From Lentihominibacter hominis (GTDB taxonomy: Bacteria; Bacillota; Clostridia; Peptostreptococcales; Anaerovoracaceae), in assembly GCF_014385065.1 (NCBI RefSeq), contig NZ_JACRTA010000002.1, forward strand, positions 496,001-560,000: a stretch of DNA of 64,000 nucleotides. Direction: 5' to 3'. The notes below the pieces were generated by a model that was not told where the DNA came from, did not search any database, and worked only from the letters and a program-made list of their open reading frames with translations. Made by a program: the position numbers and the translations under genes. Positions 56,244-64,000 of this stretch are shown here, piece by piece; positions within the stretch are counted from its first letter, which is position 1, and the number at the start of each line of letters is the position of its first letter.

Positions 56244-56393
56244 ATGTTTGCAAAGATAAACAGGATTATGAGAATAGTTTTGTTGGCTGCAGGAGCTCTG
56301 TTTTTTGTTTTTAAGCTGACAGAAAAGAATAAGATCGAGAAAAAATCTGAAAAAGACGGCTTCCAGACGAAAGAATTTGATGACATTTGGTAA
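56244..56393 (+). CDS. Small single-span membrane protein (49 residues)
   Basis: A short frame with a good GAGAGG ribosome site and its own upstream extended -10. The product begins MFAKINRIMRIVLLAAGALF, has one hydrophobic helix (about 10-24) and then a highly charged Lys/Glu/Asp tail ending DDIW. It lies 15 bases upstream of the HdeD-like gene, so it is probably its co-expressed partner. No family is recognised. Too short for confident statistical support, but codon choice and spacing look like a real gene. Confidence 0.6.
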   Translation: MFAKINRIMRIVLLAAGALFFVFKLTEKNKIEKKSEKDGFQTKEFDDIW

Positions 56394-56408
56394 AGGAGTA
56401 AGTAACAT

Positions 56409-57095
56409 ATGAGAATCTGGACAATATTAAGCGGTATCCTTATGGTATTGACGGGAGCGTTTTGTTTTATGAATCCCGGACAGACTTTTCTGTCTCTGGC
56501 TTTCATCGTTGGATTGGTTATGGTTTTAAACGGCCTTATACATGCGCTTGCTTATTTTATCGGAAGAGGTCTTTACAACAAGGGAGACAACAATGGTTGG
56601 ATACTGACTGACGCGTTGATAACACTTCTTCTTGGGATACTCGTATTGTGCAATCAGCTGGTGGCTGATACGGCGATTCCCATGGTATTTGGAATGTGGA
56701 TGCTTGTATCGGGAATTCTTCGTGTGGAAGCAGCTACACATATCAATAAAGAGAAGAAACGCAGTAACTTCAGAGTAACTATGGCGACAGGAGTACTTAC
56801 TGTATTGGTGGGAATTTTCGGCTTCATAAATCCTCTGGTGATGTGGATGACTACAGCAGTGCTTCTGGGAATGTTTATGGTAATGCAAGGAGTCAATATC
56901 ATAGAGCTGGGTATTCATATGCCTCATGAAAAGAAATCATATGTAAAAATATATAAAAGAAAGCGTGAACCTATTAAGATCACCGATGAAGACGAGACTC
57001 CCGAAAAAGTTACAGAACGGCTTAAAATGAGAGAAGCTGCCGAATCTGAAACTGACGGAGGATCAGGAGAGGCGCGGACAGATGAAAAAATATGA
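56409..57095 (+). CDS. HdeD-like (DUF308) membrane protein
   Basis: 228 residues with six transmembrane helices in two repeated halves, each beginning with the DUF308/HdeD pattern (ILSGILMVLTGAFCFMNPGQTF and VLTVLVGIFGFINPLVMW). A cytoplasmic charged tail of about 45 residues follows. HdeD in E. coli is linked to acid resistance, but most homologues are uncharacterised. AAAGGAG lies before the ATG. It overlaps the following flavoprotein gene by 14 bases. Confidence 0.88.
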   Translation: MRIWTILSGILMVLTGAFCFMNPGQTFLSLAFIVGLVMVLNGLIHALAYFIGRGLYNKGDNNGWILTDALITLLLGILVLCNQLVADTAIPMVFGMWMLVSGILRVEAATHINKEKKRSNFRVTMATGVLTVLVGIFGFINPLVMWMTTAVLLGMFMVMQGVNIIELGIHMPHEKKSYVKIYKRKREPIKITDEDETPEKVTERLKMREAAESETDGGSGEARTDEKI

Positions 57096-58161
57096 TGTAT
57101 GTATTATAGGGGGTGGGGCTGCCGGTTTGGCTGCCGCTGCCTCTTTAAATAACAGTATAAGTATTTGTATGCTGGAAAAGAACGAGATTCCGGGGAAAAA
57201 GATCATGGCGACAGGAGGAGGACGATGTAATATTACTAACGCCGCCTGTGAGGGCAAAGATCTGACCCTGGATTTTTTTAAATCGCTGGGACTTGAAACC
57301 TACAGTGATAATGAGGGCAGATATTTTCCCTATTCAAATCATGCTCCTGATGTGGTTAAAATATTGCTCGGAGCAATCAAAGGGAAAGGGGCGGATCTCA
57401 TAACGGATATTTGCGTCGACGGGATCTCATGCAGTAAGGGCTATTTTTTTGTTTCTTATGAAAAAGGGAAATGTGTATTGGCGGATAATGTGATTATGGC
57501 TATGGGAGGAAAAGCAGCTCCCCAGTTCGGAACTACGGGTGACGGATATTCCATTGCTAAGTCATTGGGACATAGTATAGAAAAAGTATATCCGATATTA
57601 GCGCCGATACAGTGTGGAGATTTCAGGACGATTAAAGGTGTAAGAGCCAGAGGTACAGTTAGCCTTTATAAGGATGGAGATATGATCTGCAGACAGACAG
57701 GAGAAATACAGTTTACCGAAGATGGGATTTCAGGTATATGTGTATTTAATATTACACCTTATATAAAAGCTGATGAGGGAGAGCAGTTTCATACCGCTTT
57801 AAAGCGGTATGTGCTGGAGCTTGATTTGGCGCCTGATTTTACACAGGAACAGTTGGAGAAAAGATCAGGATCGTTTGGGATATTATCGGATAAACTGGCA
57901 TCTTGTGTGAGCCTTGATAATATAAAAAGATGGAGGATTCCCGTCAAAGGAGTCAAAGGCTGGAAAAATGCCCAATGTACAGCGGGAGGCGTATGCCTTA
58001 ATGAGATATATATGGATTCCATGGAATCAAAGATAGTAAAGGGGCTGTTTTTTGCCGGAGAGATTATAAATGTTCAGGGACCGTGTGGAGGATATAATCT
58101 GCAGAATGCGTGGGAGACAGCAATAAGAGCCGCTGAAACTTTGAATGGAAGGTTGAAATGA
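57082..58161 (+). CDS. BaiN/HI0933-family flavoprotein
   Basis: 359 residues, shorter than the usual 390-420. The FAD-binding N-terminus is CIIGGGAAGLAAAASLN, then KKIMATGGGRCNITNAAC, MAMGGKAAPQFGTTGDGYSIAKSLGH and the C-terminal FAD motif FFAGEIINVQGPCGGYNLQNAWETA. These are diagnostic for the HI0933/YhiN family, named BaiN in some bile-acid studies. The substrate for this member is unknown, and a bile-acid role should not be assumed. It overlaps the next gene by four bases. Confidence 0.9.
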   Translation: MKKYDVCIIGGGAAGLAAAASLNNSISICMLEKNEIPGKKIMATGGGRCNITNAACEGKDLTLDFFKSLGLETYSDNEGRYFPYSNHAPDVVKILLGAIKGKGADLITDICVDGISCSKGYFFVSYEKGKCVLADNVIMAMGGKAAPQFGTTGDGYSIAKSLGHSIEKVYPILAPIQCGDFRTIKGVRARGTVSLYKDGDMICRQTGEIQFTEDGISGICVFNITPYIKADEGEQFHTALKRYVLELDLAPDFTQEQLEKRSGSFGILSDKLASCVSLDNIKRWRIPVKGVKGWKNAQCTAGGVCLNEIYMDSMESKIVKGLFFAGEIINVQGPCGGYNLQNAWETAIRAAETLNGRLK

Positions 58162-59696
58162 GATACAGAATAAACCAGATAAAGCTTAACGTAGGTCAGA
58201 GCAGGGATGATATCCCAAAGGCAATAAGAAAAAAGCTGAGAAAGCCAGAGCTTAAAATATACGATATGCAGATTGTAAAGGAATCGGTAGACGCCAGAAA
58301 GAAGCACGATATCAGGCTGGTGTACACCGTTGATTTTTCGTGCAGGGAAAAGCTTAGTCTTGAGAGTCCTTCAAACAGAGATTATGACAGTATGGCAAAA
58401 AAGACAGGACCGTGGGATTACGACAAAAGACCTGTTATAGCAGGCTTTGGACCGTGTGGAATGTTTACCGCTCTCATACTGGCCGAGGCGGGAAAAAGGC
58501 CTGTGGTGATAGAGCGGGGACAATCGGTGGATGAGAGAGTAAAGTCTGTTGAAAAATTCTGGAGTGAAGGCGTTTTGGATCCTGAATCAAATGTTCAGTT
58601 TGGAGAAGGAGGCGCGGGAACGTTTTCTGACGGCAAACTGACTACAGGAATAAAAGATATTAGGATATCTAAGGTTTTGAAGGAATTTACAGAGGCAGGA
58701 GCCCATGAGGAAATACTTTACAAGCAGAAACCTCATATAGGAACGGACAAGCTGAGAGATATTGTTAAGAACATAAGACATAAAATAGAGTCTCTGGGTG
58801 GCAATATTTTTTTTGATACAAGGCTTGATGGTATCATAACAGAGGAAAGCGCCGAAGGAAGACGGATTAAAGGTGTGAAGCTTTTGCAGCGTGGAGCGGG
58901 AATCATTGAACTGGAAACAGACAGCCTTGTTCTCGCCATAGGCCACAGTGCCAGAGATACATTCGAGATGCTTTTCCGTGAAGGTTTTAAAATGGAGCAG
59001 AAGCCTTTTTCCATAGGGGTGAGGATAGAACATCTTCAGAAGGATATAGACAGAGCTCAGTACGGAAGTGCAGTATTGGCAGAAACGCTGGGAGCAGCAG
59101 ATTATAAGCTGAATCACAGATGTCAAAACGGCAGAGGTGTGTACACTTTTTGTATGTGTCCCGGCGGATCAGTGATAAATGCGGCATCTGAAAGACATAC
59201 TGCCGTGACAAACGGAATGAGCAACAGTGACAGAAAGGGCATATATGCAAACAGCGGGCTTCTTGTGGATGTATTGAGAGAAGATTTTCCATCGGAGCAT
59301 CCTCTGGCGGGAGTCGAGTTTCAGAGAAAATATGAGAGACTTGCATATGAAAACGGAAAGGGAAATCTTCCTAAGACTAAGTACAAAAATTTTCGTGAAA
59401 ATAATAATGATGCAGTAAGAAAAAGTATTCCGGAATTTGCTGCTGAATCGATAATAGAAGCCATGCCGTTTTTCGGAAAAAAACTTTTGGGCTTTGACAG
59501 TGATGAAGCTGTTTTGACAGCGGTGGAAACCAGAAGTTCGTCACCTGTGAGGATATTGAGAGACAGTGATCATCAGTCTGATATAAAAGGTATTTTTCCT
59601 GCCGGTGAAGGGCCGGGATATGCAGGAGGCATAATGTCTGCTGCAGTCGATGGAATAAAGACGGCAGAGAAAATATTGAATGTGATATTTCTTTAA
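58158..59696 (+). CDS. FAD-dependent dehydrogenase (COG2509 type)
   Basis: 512 residues. An N-terminal region of about 85 residues is followed by the dinucleotide fold (PVIAGFGPCGMFTALILAEAG, ERGQSVDERV) and FGEGGAGTFSDGKLTTGIKD. Then come VLAIGHSARDTF, MCPGGSVINAASE and the terminal FPAGEGPGYAGGIMSAAVDG. This pattern marks the uncharacterised FAD dehydrogenase group widespread in Clostridia. Substrate unknown. Translationally coupled to the preceding flavoprotein, so they may act together. Confidence 0.9.
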   Translation: MRYRINQIKLNVGQSRDDIPKAIRKKLRKPELKIYDMQIVKESVDARKKHDIRLVYTVDFSCREKLSLESPSNRDYDSMAKKTGPWDYDKRPVIAGFGPCGMFTALILAEAGKRPVVIERGQSVDERVKSVEKFWSEGVLDPESNVQFGEGGAGTFSDGKLTTGIKDIRISKVLKEFTEAGAHEEILYKQKPHIGTDKLRDIVKNIRHKIESLGGNIFFDTRLDGIITEESAEGRRIKGVKLLQRGAGIIELETDSLVLAIGHSARDTFEMLFREGFKMEQKPFSIGVRIEHLQKDIDRAQYGSAVLAETLGAADYKLNHRCQNGRGVYTFCMCPGGSVINAASERHTAVTNGMSNSDRKGIYANSGLLVDVLREDFPSEHPLAGVEFQRKYERLAYENGKGNLPKTKYKNFRENNNDAVRKSIPEFAAESIIEAMPFFGKKLLGFDSDEAVLTAVETRSSSPVRILRDSDHQSDIKGIFPAGEGPGYAGGIMSAAVDGIKTAEKILNVIFL

Positions 59697-59757
59697 AAAC
59701 TGAATATAATTTATCATGCTATATGAGTGTTAGCAAATACGAAATCAAGGAGATGCC

Positions 59758-60021
59758 ATGTCCATCAAGGAAGAGCTGCTGTTTGACTTTGCGCTGAATA
59801 TGCCGAGGGTTCTGGTAACAGGAAAAACCACTGTACTGGACAATGTTAAGAAAGTGATGCTGCTGACCGACAGTCAGATAGTCGTTTTTAACGGACAGAA
59901 GTATACTTCTGTCACAGGGGATGGGTTTGTCATAACTGAACTTAAAGAGGGAAGGATGCTGGTGTCAGGTGAAGTTGAAGAAATTCGGTTTTTTGCGTCA
60001 TTACAAGAAGATAAAGGTTGA
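59758..60021 (+). CDS. yqfC: Sporulation protein YqfC
   Basis: 87 residues, the usual size. Segments MPRVLVTGKTTVLDNVKKVMLLTDSQIVV and LVSGEVEEIRF match the YqfC/YabP family made under sigma-E in the mother cell. Its exact role is unclear; in some spore-formers YqfC/YqfD are needed for engulfment or later stages. The yqfD frame begins 53 bases before its end. Confidence 0.9.
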   Translation: MSIKEELLFDFALNMPRVLVTGKTTVLDNVKKVMLLTDSQIVVFNGQKYTSVTGDGFVITELKEGRMLVSGEVEEIRFFASLQEDKG

Positions 60022-61201
60022 AGGTACTGACCTAAATGGTATTGTCAACAAGTGCATGAAAAACGGGATCTCTATGAGAAACCTAAAGTGGAAAGATCCC
60101 CTGGAATCTACCGTTGAGATAAAGGGGGAGGATTTTCAGGGGCTAAAAAAAACGGCGGGACATTCATATAAAGTGACTGTTTTAAAAGAGGGCGGAGTTA
60201 TTCCACTTTTCAAAAGCATGAAAGCCAATATAACAGCAATTGTAGGCGCCTTTTTACTGGGTGCTTTTATTTTTTATCAGAGTCTGTTTGTTGCTGAAAT
60301 AAGAATAGACGGTTACAGAAGTATAAGCGAGGAAAGCTTACGGAAAGTCATTGCTGATGCAGGCCTTTATGAGGGAGCCAGAAAGTCTGAGGATTATAAT
60401 CATATCAAAGAGGCCTTGTACAGAGAATTCGGGCAGATAACATGGGTAAGTGTATATGAAGATGGCCGACTTGTGGAAGTCGATATTTCAGAGGCGTCTA
60501 AACAGGAAGAAGCTGAAGTGGAAGATGAGACTCCTGTAGATATCGTAGCAGACCGGGCAGGTATGATAGAGAAAATTCTTCCGCTGAAAGGCAATGCATG
60601 TGTTCAGAAAGGAGAATATGTCAATAAAGGAGATGTTCTTATAAGCGGAGCTTTTGAATATCAGAGCAGTGATTACAGCAGGGGAGATGATATTTTTACA
60701 ATGTACAGTCATGCATCAGGACAGGTATATGCTAAAGCTCCTCTCAGACTCACATATTATGTTGAGAAAAATCAGAGAATAAAAGACAAAACAGGGAAAT
60801 TTATTCCCGGTATATATATAAAATTCGGTGATGCAGAGGTAGATACAGCAGCAGGGTTAAATAAATATGAAGTCTCGGAAAGAGAAGAAATAAAAATCCT
60901 TGATATTGTGAAACCTCTGCCTGTAAAGATATCACTTATTAAAATACAAGAAGTTGAAATAAAAGAGCGGCATCGTGATATGAATAAGGTTAAAGAAGTA
61001 GTGGAAGCTGCTGTGAGGCAGTACCAGAAAGATAATCTGAAAGAAGGCGAAGAAATTTTGGCACAGAATATAGATTATTCAGAAAGTCAGGGTGTTATAA
61101 AGGCAGATGTTCTTTTGGAAGTGCTGGAAGAAATAGGAGCAGAAAAAATAATAAAGGTTAAAGAAGAAGAAAAAACAGAAGAAAATCAGTTAGAGGAATA
61201 A
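59969..61201 (+). CDS. yqfD: Sporulation protein YqfD
   Basis: 410 residues from a GTG inside yqfC. The start is supported because KKFGFLRHYKKIKVEG is the conserved N-terminal block. A transmembrane helix near 90-112 is followed by an extracytoplasmic portion (ISEESLRKVIADAGLYEGARK). SpoIVA-unrelated; YqfD is a sigma-E-controlled membrane protein of sporulation. The 53-base overlap with yqfC suggests coupled translation. A new promoter for phoH follows. Confidence 0.9.
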   Translation: MKLKKFGFLRHYKKIKVEGTDLNGIVNKCMKNGISMRNLKWKDPLESTVEIKGEDFQGLKKTAGHSYKVTVLKEGGVIPLFKSMKANITAIVGAFLLGAFIFYQSLFVAEIRIDGYRSISEESLRKVIADAGLYEGARKSEDYNHIKEALYREFGQITWVSVYEDGRLVEVDISEASKQEEAEVEDETPVDIVADRAGMIEKILPLKGNACVQKGEYVNKGDVLISGAFEYQSSDYSRGDDIFTMYSHASGQVYAKAPLRLTYYVEKNQRIKDKTGKFIPGIYIKFGDAEVDTAAGLNKYEVSEREEIKILDIVKPLPVKISLIKIQEVEIKERHRDMNKVKEVVEAAVRQYQKDNLKEGEEILAQNIDYSESQGVIKADVLLEVLEEIGAEKIIKVKEEEKTEENQLEE

Positions 61202-61206
61202 ATAGT

Positions 61207-61235
61207 TTGAATTTTCCTCTGTAAGAAAATATAAT
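61207..61235 (+). promoter_or_regulatory. Vegetative promoter for phoH-ybeY-cdd-era
   Basis: TTGAAT, a 17-base spacer and TATAAT lie just after yqfD. This separates sporulation expression of yqfCD from the housekeeping genes that follow. Confidence 0.7.
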
Positions 61236-61287
61236 AAGAATGTGTAATATTACGGAATAAGGATTTTATGTCAAAAGGAGAATTTAT

Positions 61288-62280
61288 TTGGAAGATCACA
61301 AAGGAAAAAAAGCTGATATGGTGAATGTCGATATAAGCGATACCATAGACAGGGGAGAGCTTTTTGGCGGGCTTGACAAGAATCTCAAATTGATAGAAGA
61401 CAATTTGAATGTAGATATAATACAAAGAGACAATAAGTTGATATTAAAGGGCGCCAATACATCTCAAGCAGAAAAGATAATCAGAGAGATGATGGGTGTT
61501 TTGGAAAGAGGAGAAAAGTTGGACGAGCAGAAGATAAACTATATTGCAGATCTGAGTCATAACGGAATCTCATATAAAAAGGAGAACGTCGGCGGAGATA
61601 TAATCTGTTTTACTCATGAAGGAAAACCGTTAAGACCCAAGACCATAGGACAGAAGGTCTATGTTGACTGCATAAGGAAAAAAGATATCGTATTTGGGAT
61701 AGGTCCTGCGGGAACGGGTAAGACGTACATCGCTGTAGCTATGGCAGTAAACGCTTTTAAGAATAAGGAAGTGCAGAAGATAATACTTGCAAGACCTGCC
61801 GTTGAAGCGGGAGAGCGTCTGGGGTTTCTTCCGGGAGATCTTCAGGAAAAGGTGGATCCATATTTGAGACCTCTGTATGATGCTCTGTATGATGTGCTGG
61901 GAAGAGAAAGTGCTCTGAGACTGAAGGAAAAAGAAGTGATAGAAGTGGTTCCTCTTGCTTATATGAGAGGAAGAACTCTGGATAATTCATTTATAATATT
62001 GGATGAGGCTCAAAATACTACTCCGGAACAGATGAAAATGTTTCTTACAAGAATGGGTTTTGGATCAAAAGTAGTAGTGACAGGGGACGTTACTCAGATA
62101 GATCTTCCCAGAGGAAAGAAATCAGGTCTTATAGAGGCTTCAAGAATTCTTAAAGATGTAAAAGAAATCAGTTTCTGTTATATGAAGGATGTGGACGTTG
62201 TGAGGCATCAGCTTGTTAAGAAAATAATCAATGCTTATGATGTATATTACAAAGCTCATCCGCCTAAGGAGGAAGAATAA
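61288..62280 (+). CDS. phoH: PhoH-like ATPase (PhoL type)
   Basis: 330 residues. An N-terminal KH-like region is followed by the PhoH NTPase domain: Walker A GPAGTGKTYIA, RPAVEAGERLGFLPGDL and Walker B FIILDEAQNTTPEQM. PhoH proteins are predicted RNA-linked NTPases that accompany the YbeY ribonuclease. The start is TTG at 61288, seven bases after AAAGGAG. In Bacillus yqfF (pgpH) follows; here ybeY comes next directly, 7 bases on. Confidence 0.94.
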   Translation: MEDHKGKKADMVNVDISDTIDRGELFGGLDKNLKLIEDNLNVDIIQRDNKLILKGANTSQAEKIIREMMGVLERGEKLDEQKINYIADLSHNGISYKKENVGGDIICFTHEGKPLRPKTIGQKVYVDCIRKKDIVFGIGPAGTGKTYIAVAMAVNAFKNKEVQKIILARPAVEAGERLGFLPGDLQEKVDPYLRPLYDALYDVLGRESALRLKEKEVIEVVPLAYMRGRTLDNSFIILDEAQNTTPEQMKMFLTRMGFGSKVVVTGDVTQIDLPRGKKSGLIEASRILKDVKEISFCYMKDVDVVRHQLVKKIINAYDVYYKAHPPKEEE

Positions 62281-62287
62281 CAGTCAT

Positions 62288-62749
62288 ATGAGAATCTTAT
62301 GCAGCAGTGAAATAGAAAAAAACAGCAGGATTATGGATATATTTACAAAAGCCGCTTCATTGTGTATGGAGGGAGAAGGTCTGTCTCCGATCAATGCAGA
62401 AATCAGTCTGAGTTTTGTATCTCAGGAAGAAATCCAAAGACTTAACAAAATGTACAGAAATATAGATAATTATACAGACGTGCTGTCATTTCCTATGATT
62501 GAAGATTTCAACCTGATACATGATGGTGAAGAGATACTTTTGGGAGATGTGGTGATTTGTACGGAACAGGCAAAGAGGCAGGCAGAAGAATACGGTCACT
62601 GTGAGGAGAGAGAATTCGTGTATCTGTTTGTTCACAGTGTTTTGCATCTTCTGGGGTATGATCACATGAATGAACAGGAAAAGGCGGATATGAGAAAAAG
62701 AGAAGAAGAGATCATGTCTGAGCTGGGCCTTGAGAGGAAGATGAAGTGA
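62288..62749 (+). CDS. ybeY: Endoribonuclease YbeY
   Basis: 153 residues from the ATG at 62288. The metal site is HSVLHLLGYDH (H-x3-H-x5-H), and RNIDNYTDVLSFPM is also typical. YbeY acts in 16S rRNA 3'-end maturation and ribosome quality control. The AAGGAGG site is about 14 bases upstream, rather far. Its stop overlaps the cdd start (GTGA). Confidence 0.95.
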   Translation: MRILCSSEIEKNSRIMDIFTKAASLCMEGEGLSPINAEISLSFVSQEEIQRLNKMYRNIDNYTDVLSFPMIEDFNLIHDGEEILLGDVVICTEQAKRQAEEYGHCEEREFVYLFVHSVLHLLGYDHMNEQEKADMRKREEEIMSELGLERKMK

Positions 62750-63162
62750 AAGAAAATACAGAAAAAATGATCAGCAGTAAAATGGAAAAATTATTATATG
62801 ATACTGCCTCAAAGATATCGGAAAACGCTTATGCTCCCTTTTCCGGCTTTAAAGTAGGCGCTGCTCTTTTAACTTCAAGCGGAAGTATATATACCGGGGT
62901 GAATGTGGAGAATTCGTCTTACGGAGCCGCAATATGTGCAGAGAGGACCGCCTTTGTCAAAGCCATATCGGAAGGAGAAAGAGAGTTTGTCGCCATTGCT
63001 GTGGCGGCCGGCAGTACGGAATCTTTTCCTTGTGGGATATGCAGACAGTTTATGTATGAATTCGGAAGTGAATTATATATTATTACAGGTACAGATAGAG
63101 AAAATCTAAATGTGAGAAAGCTTAGTCAGCTTTTCCCTGTTGGATTTGTCTTAAAGCGCTGA
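62746..63162 (+). CDS. cdd: Cytidine deaminase
   Basis: 138 residues. The zinc site of the small tetrameric type is present: Cys in CAERTAF with catalytic Glu, and PCGICRQ. NAYAPFSGFKVGAALL and NVENSSYGAAICAER are typical. It deaminates cytidine and deoxycytidine for salvage. The GTG start at 62746 has GAGG nine bases upstream; ATGs at 62767 and 62782 are possible. In Bacillus dgkA lies between ybeY and cdd; here they overlap. Confidence 0.95.
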   Translation: MKENTEKMISSKMEKLLYDTASKISENAYAPFSGFKVGAALLTSSGSIYTGVNVENSSYGAAICAERTAFVKAISEGEREFVAIAVAAGSTESFPCGICRQFMYEFGSELYIITGTDRENLNVRKLSQLFPVGFVLKR

Positions 63163-63185
63163 TGTGAAAGAACAGGAGATTATTT

Positions 63186-64000
63186 ATGAAGACAGGTTTT
63201 GTAGGTATTGTAGGAAGGCCCAATGTAGGAAAATCCACATTGCTTAATGCAATTCTGGGTGAGAAAATAGCCATAACCACAGATAAGCCTCAGACTACGA
63301 GAAATGCCATACGAGGTATATACACTCATTATGCTGATGATAATATAAACGAGGATACTCAGATGGTATTCATAGATACGCCCGGCATCCATAAACCGAG
63401 GACAAAACTCGGAAAATATATGACAGATTCGGCAGTCAATACTTTTAAAGAAGTAGAAGCTGTTATTTTTATAGTGGATGATAGACTGTCGGCAGGGCCG
63501 GGAGACAAATATATAGTAGATATGCTTAATGAGGTGACAACTCCCAAGATTTTGGTAATAAATAAAATTGACAAGATGGAGCCTGATGTGTTTGAGAAGA
63601 TATACAATGAGTATGACCAGCTTGAGATATTTGAAAATATATTCGGCGTTTCTGCAAAAGAAGGCATAAATGTTCATGATGTGATAAAATGCGCTCTGGG
63701 TTTTATGGAAGAGGGACCTATGTTTTTTCCTGATGACATGGTCACTGAGCATCCGGAGAGATTTATAGTAAGCGAGATCATAAGGGAAAAGATTCTGATG
63801 TATTTTCAGGAAGAAGTCCCTCATGGTGTTGCCGTGGAAATTGAGCAGTTTAAAGAAGAAAGCAGTATCACAAAGATCAGTGCGGTAATATACTGTGAGA
63901 AAAAGTCTCATAAAGGAATGATAATTGGAAAAGGCGGAAGAAAGCTGAAAGGAATAGGGAAAAGCGCCAGAGAAGAAATAGAAGCTCTGCTGGGAGAGAA
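63186..64000 (+). CDS. era: GTPase Era (3' end outside window)
   Basis: The first 271 residues are present. G motifs: GRPNVGKST, DTPGIHKPRTKLG, NKID and SAKEG. The KH domain follows (VEIEQFKEESSITKISAVIYCEKKSHKGMIIGKGG), with GKSAREEIEALL at the window edge. Full-length Era is about 295-300 residues, so only some 25-30 are missing. Era binds 16S rRNA and acts in 30S assembly. AGGAG lies eight bases before the ATG. Confidence 0.97.
   Translation, partial: MKTGFVGIVGRPNVGKSTLLNAILGEKIAITTDKPQTTRNAIRGIYTHYADDNINEDTQMVFIDTPGIHKPRTKLGKYMTDSAVNTFKEVEAVIFIVDDRLSAGPGDKYIVDMLNEVTTPKILVINKIDKMEPDVFEKIYNEYDQLEIFENIFGVSAKEGINVHDVIKCALGFMEEGPMFFPDDMVTEHPERFIVSEIIREKILMYFQEEVPHGVAVEIEQFKEESSITKISAVIYCEKKSHKGMIIGKGGRKLKGIGKSAREEIEALLGE

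Noticed and set aside
63180..63911. Minus-strand open frame of 243 codons at the window end
   Set aside because: It is antisense to era, whose G motifs and KH domain are clear on the plus strand.

Overview
The window reads as a chromosomal segment of a low-GC, endospore-forming anaerobe of the class Clostridia. The evidence is the strong AGGAGG-type ribosome sites, a tryptophan T-box leader, and spore genes (spoVAF-like, cwlJ, gerQ, yqfC, yqfD). Also typical are UPF0210/ACT and XpaC/TelA gene pairs and a fused pyruvate carboxylase. A family-level placement (for example Anaerovoracaceae) is only a guess. Coding density is high. I see no tRNA, rRNA, CRISPR array or insertion sequence.

Layout. 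1-0.4 kb holds the degenerate C-terminal tail of a cell-wall-anchored protein and its terminator. 0.4-11.4 kb is one tightly packed nine-gene operon: a lipoprotein, a Cys-rich Ig-like surface protein, an ABC-2 type ATPase and permease, a complete FecB/FecC(D)/FecE-type uptake system, a second Cys-rich surface protein with a TGD-type anchor tail, and a DUF4213/DUF364 protein of the putative heavy-metal-chelation family. Two of the surface proteins share a precise six-cysteine motif, and the lipoprotein resembles the middle of the larger one. This is the best candidate for an undescribed system: a surface-displayed metal or metal-chelate capture, import and handling pathway. 11.4-19.8 kb is mixed housekeeping: UPF0210, ACT, radical SAM, polysaccharide deacetylase, a DUF6873-like protein, ung, azlCD, a methyltransferase and an amidase. 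20-27 kb carries typA, an MscS channel, a Crp/Fnr regulator and pyruvate carboxylase. 27.3-29.7 kb is a spore germination block (SpoVAF-like, CwlJ, GerQ). 30-32.4 kb is XpaC/TelA.

32.4-39.4 kb is a complete trpEGDCFBA operon behind a T-box leader whose specifier is UGG. 39.5-45.6 kb has an L,D-transpeptidase, dnaE and pfkA. 46-53.9 kb is a 2-aminoethylphosphonate (AEP) module: RpiR regulator, AEP-type ABC importer with a fused permease, PhnW, an unexplained saccharopine-dehydrogenase-like protein, and PhnX. It should convert AEP to acetaldehyde, phosphate and alanine. 54-57 kb has a Y-family polymerase, a zinc-ribbon membrane protein, a 49-residue membrane peptide and an HdeD-like protein. 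57-59.7 kb has two flavoproteins. 59.7-64 kb is the conserved yqfC-yqfD-phoH-ybeY-cdd-era block, lacking the pgpH (yqfF) and dgkA genes found there in Bacillus; era runs off the window end.

All functional names rest on motifs and family resemblance read by eye. No database search was run.
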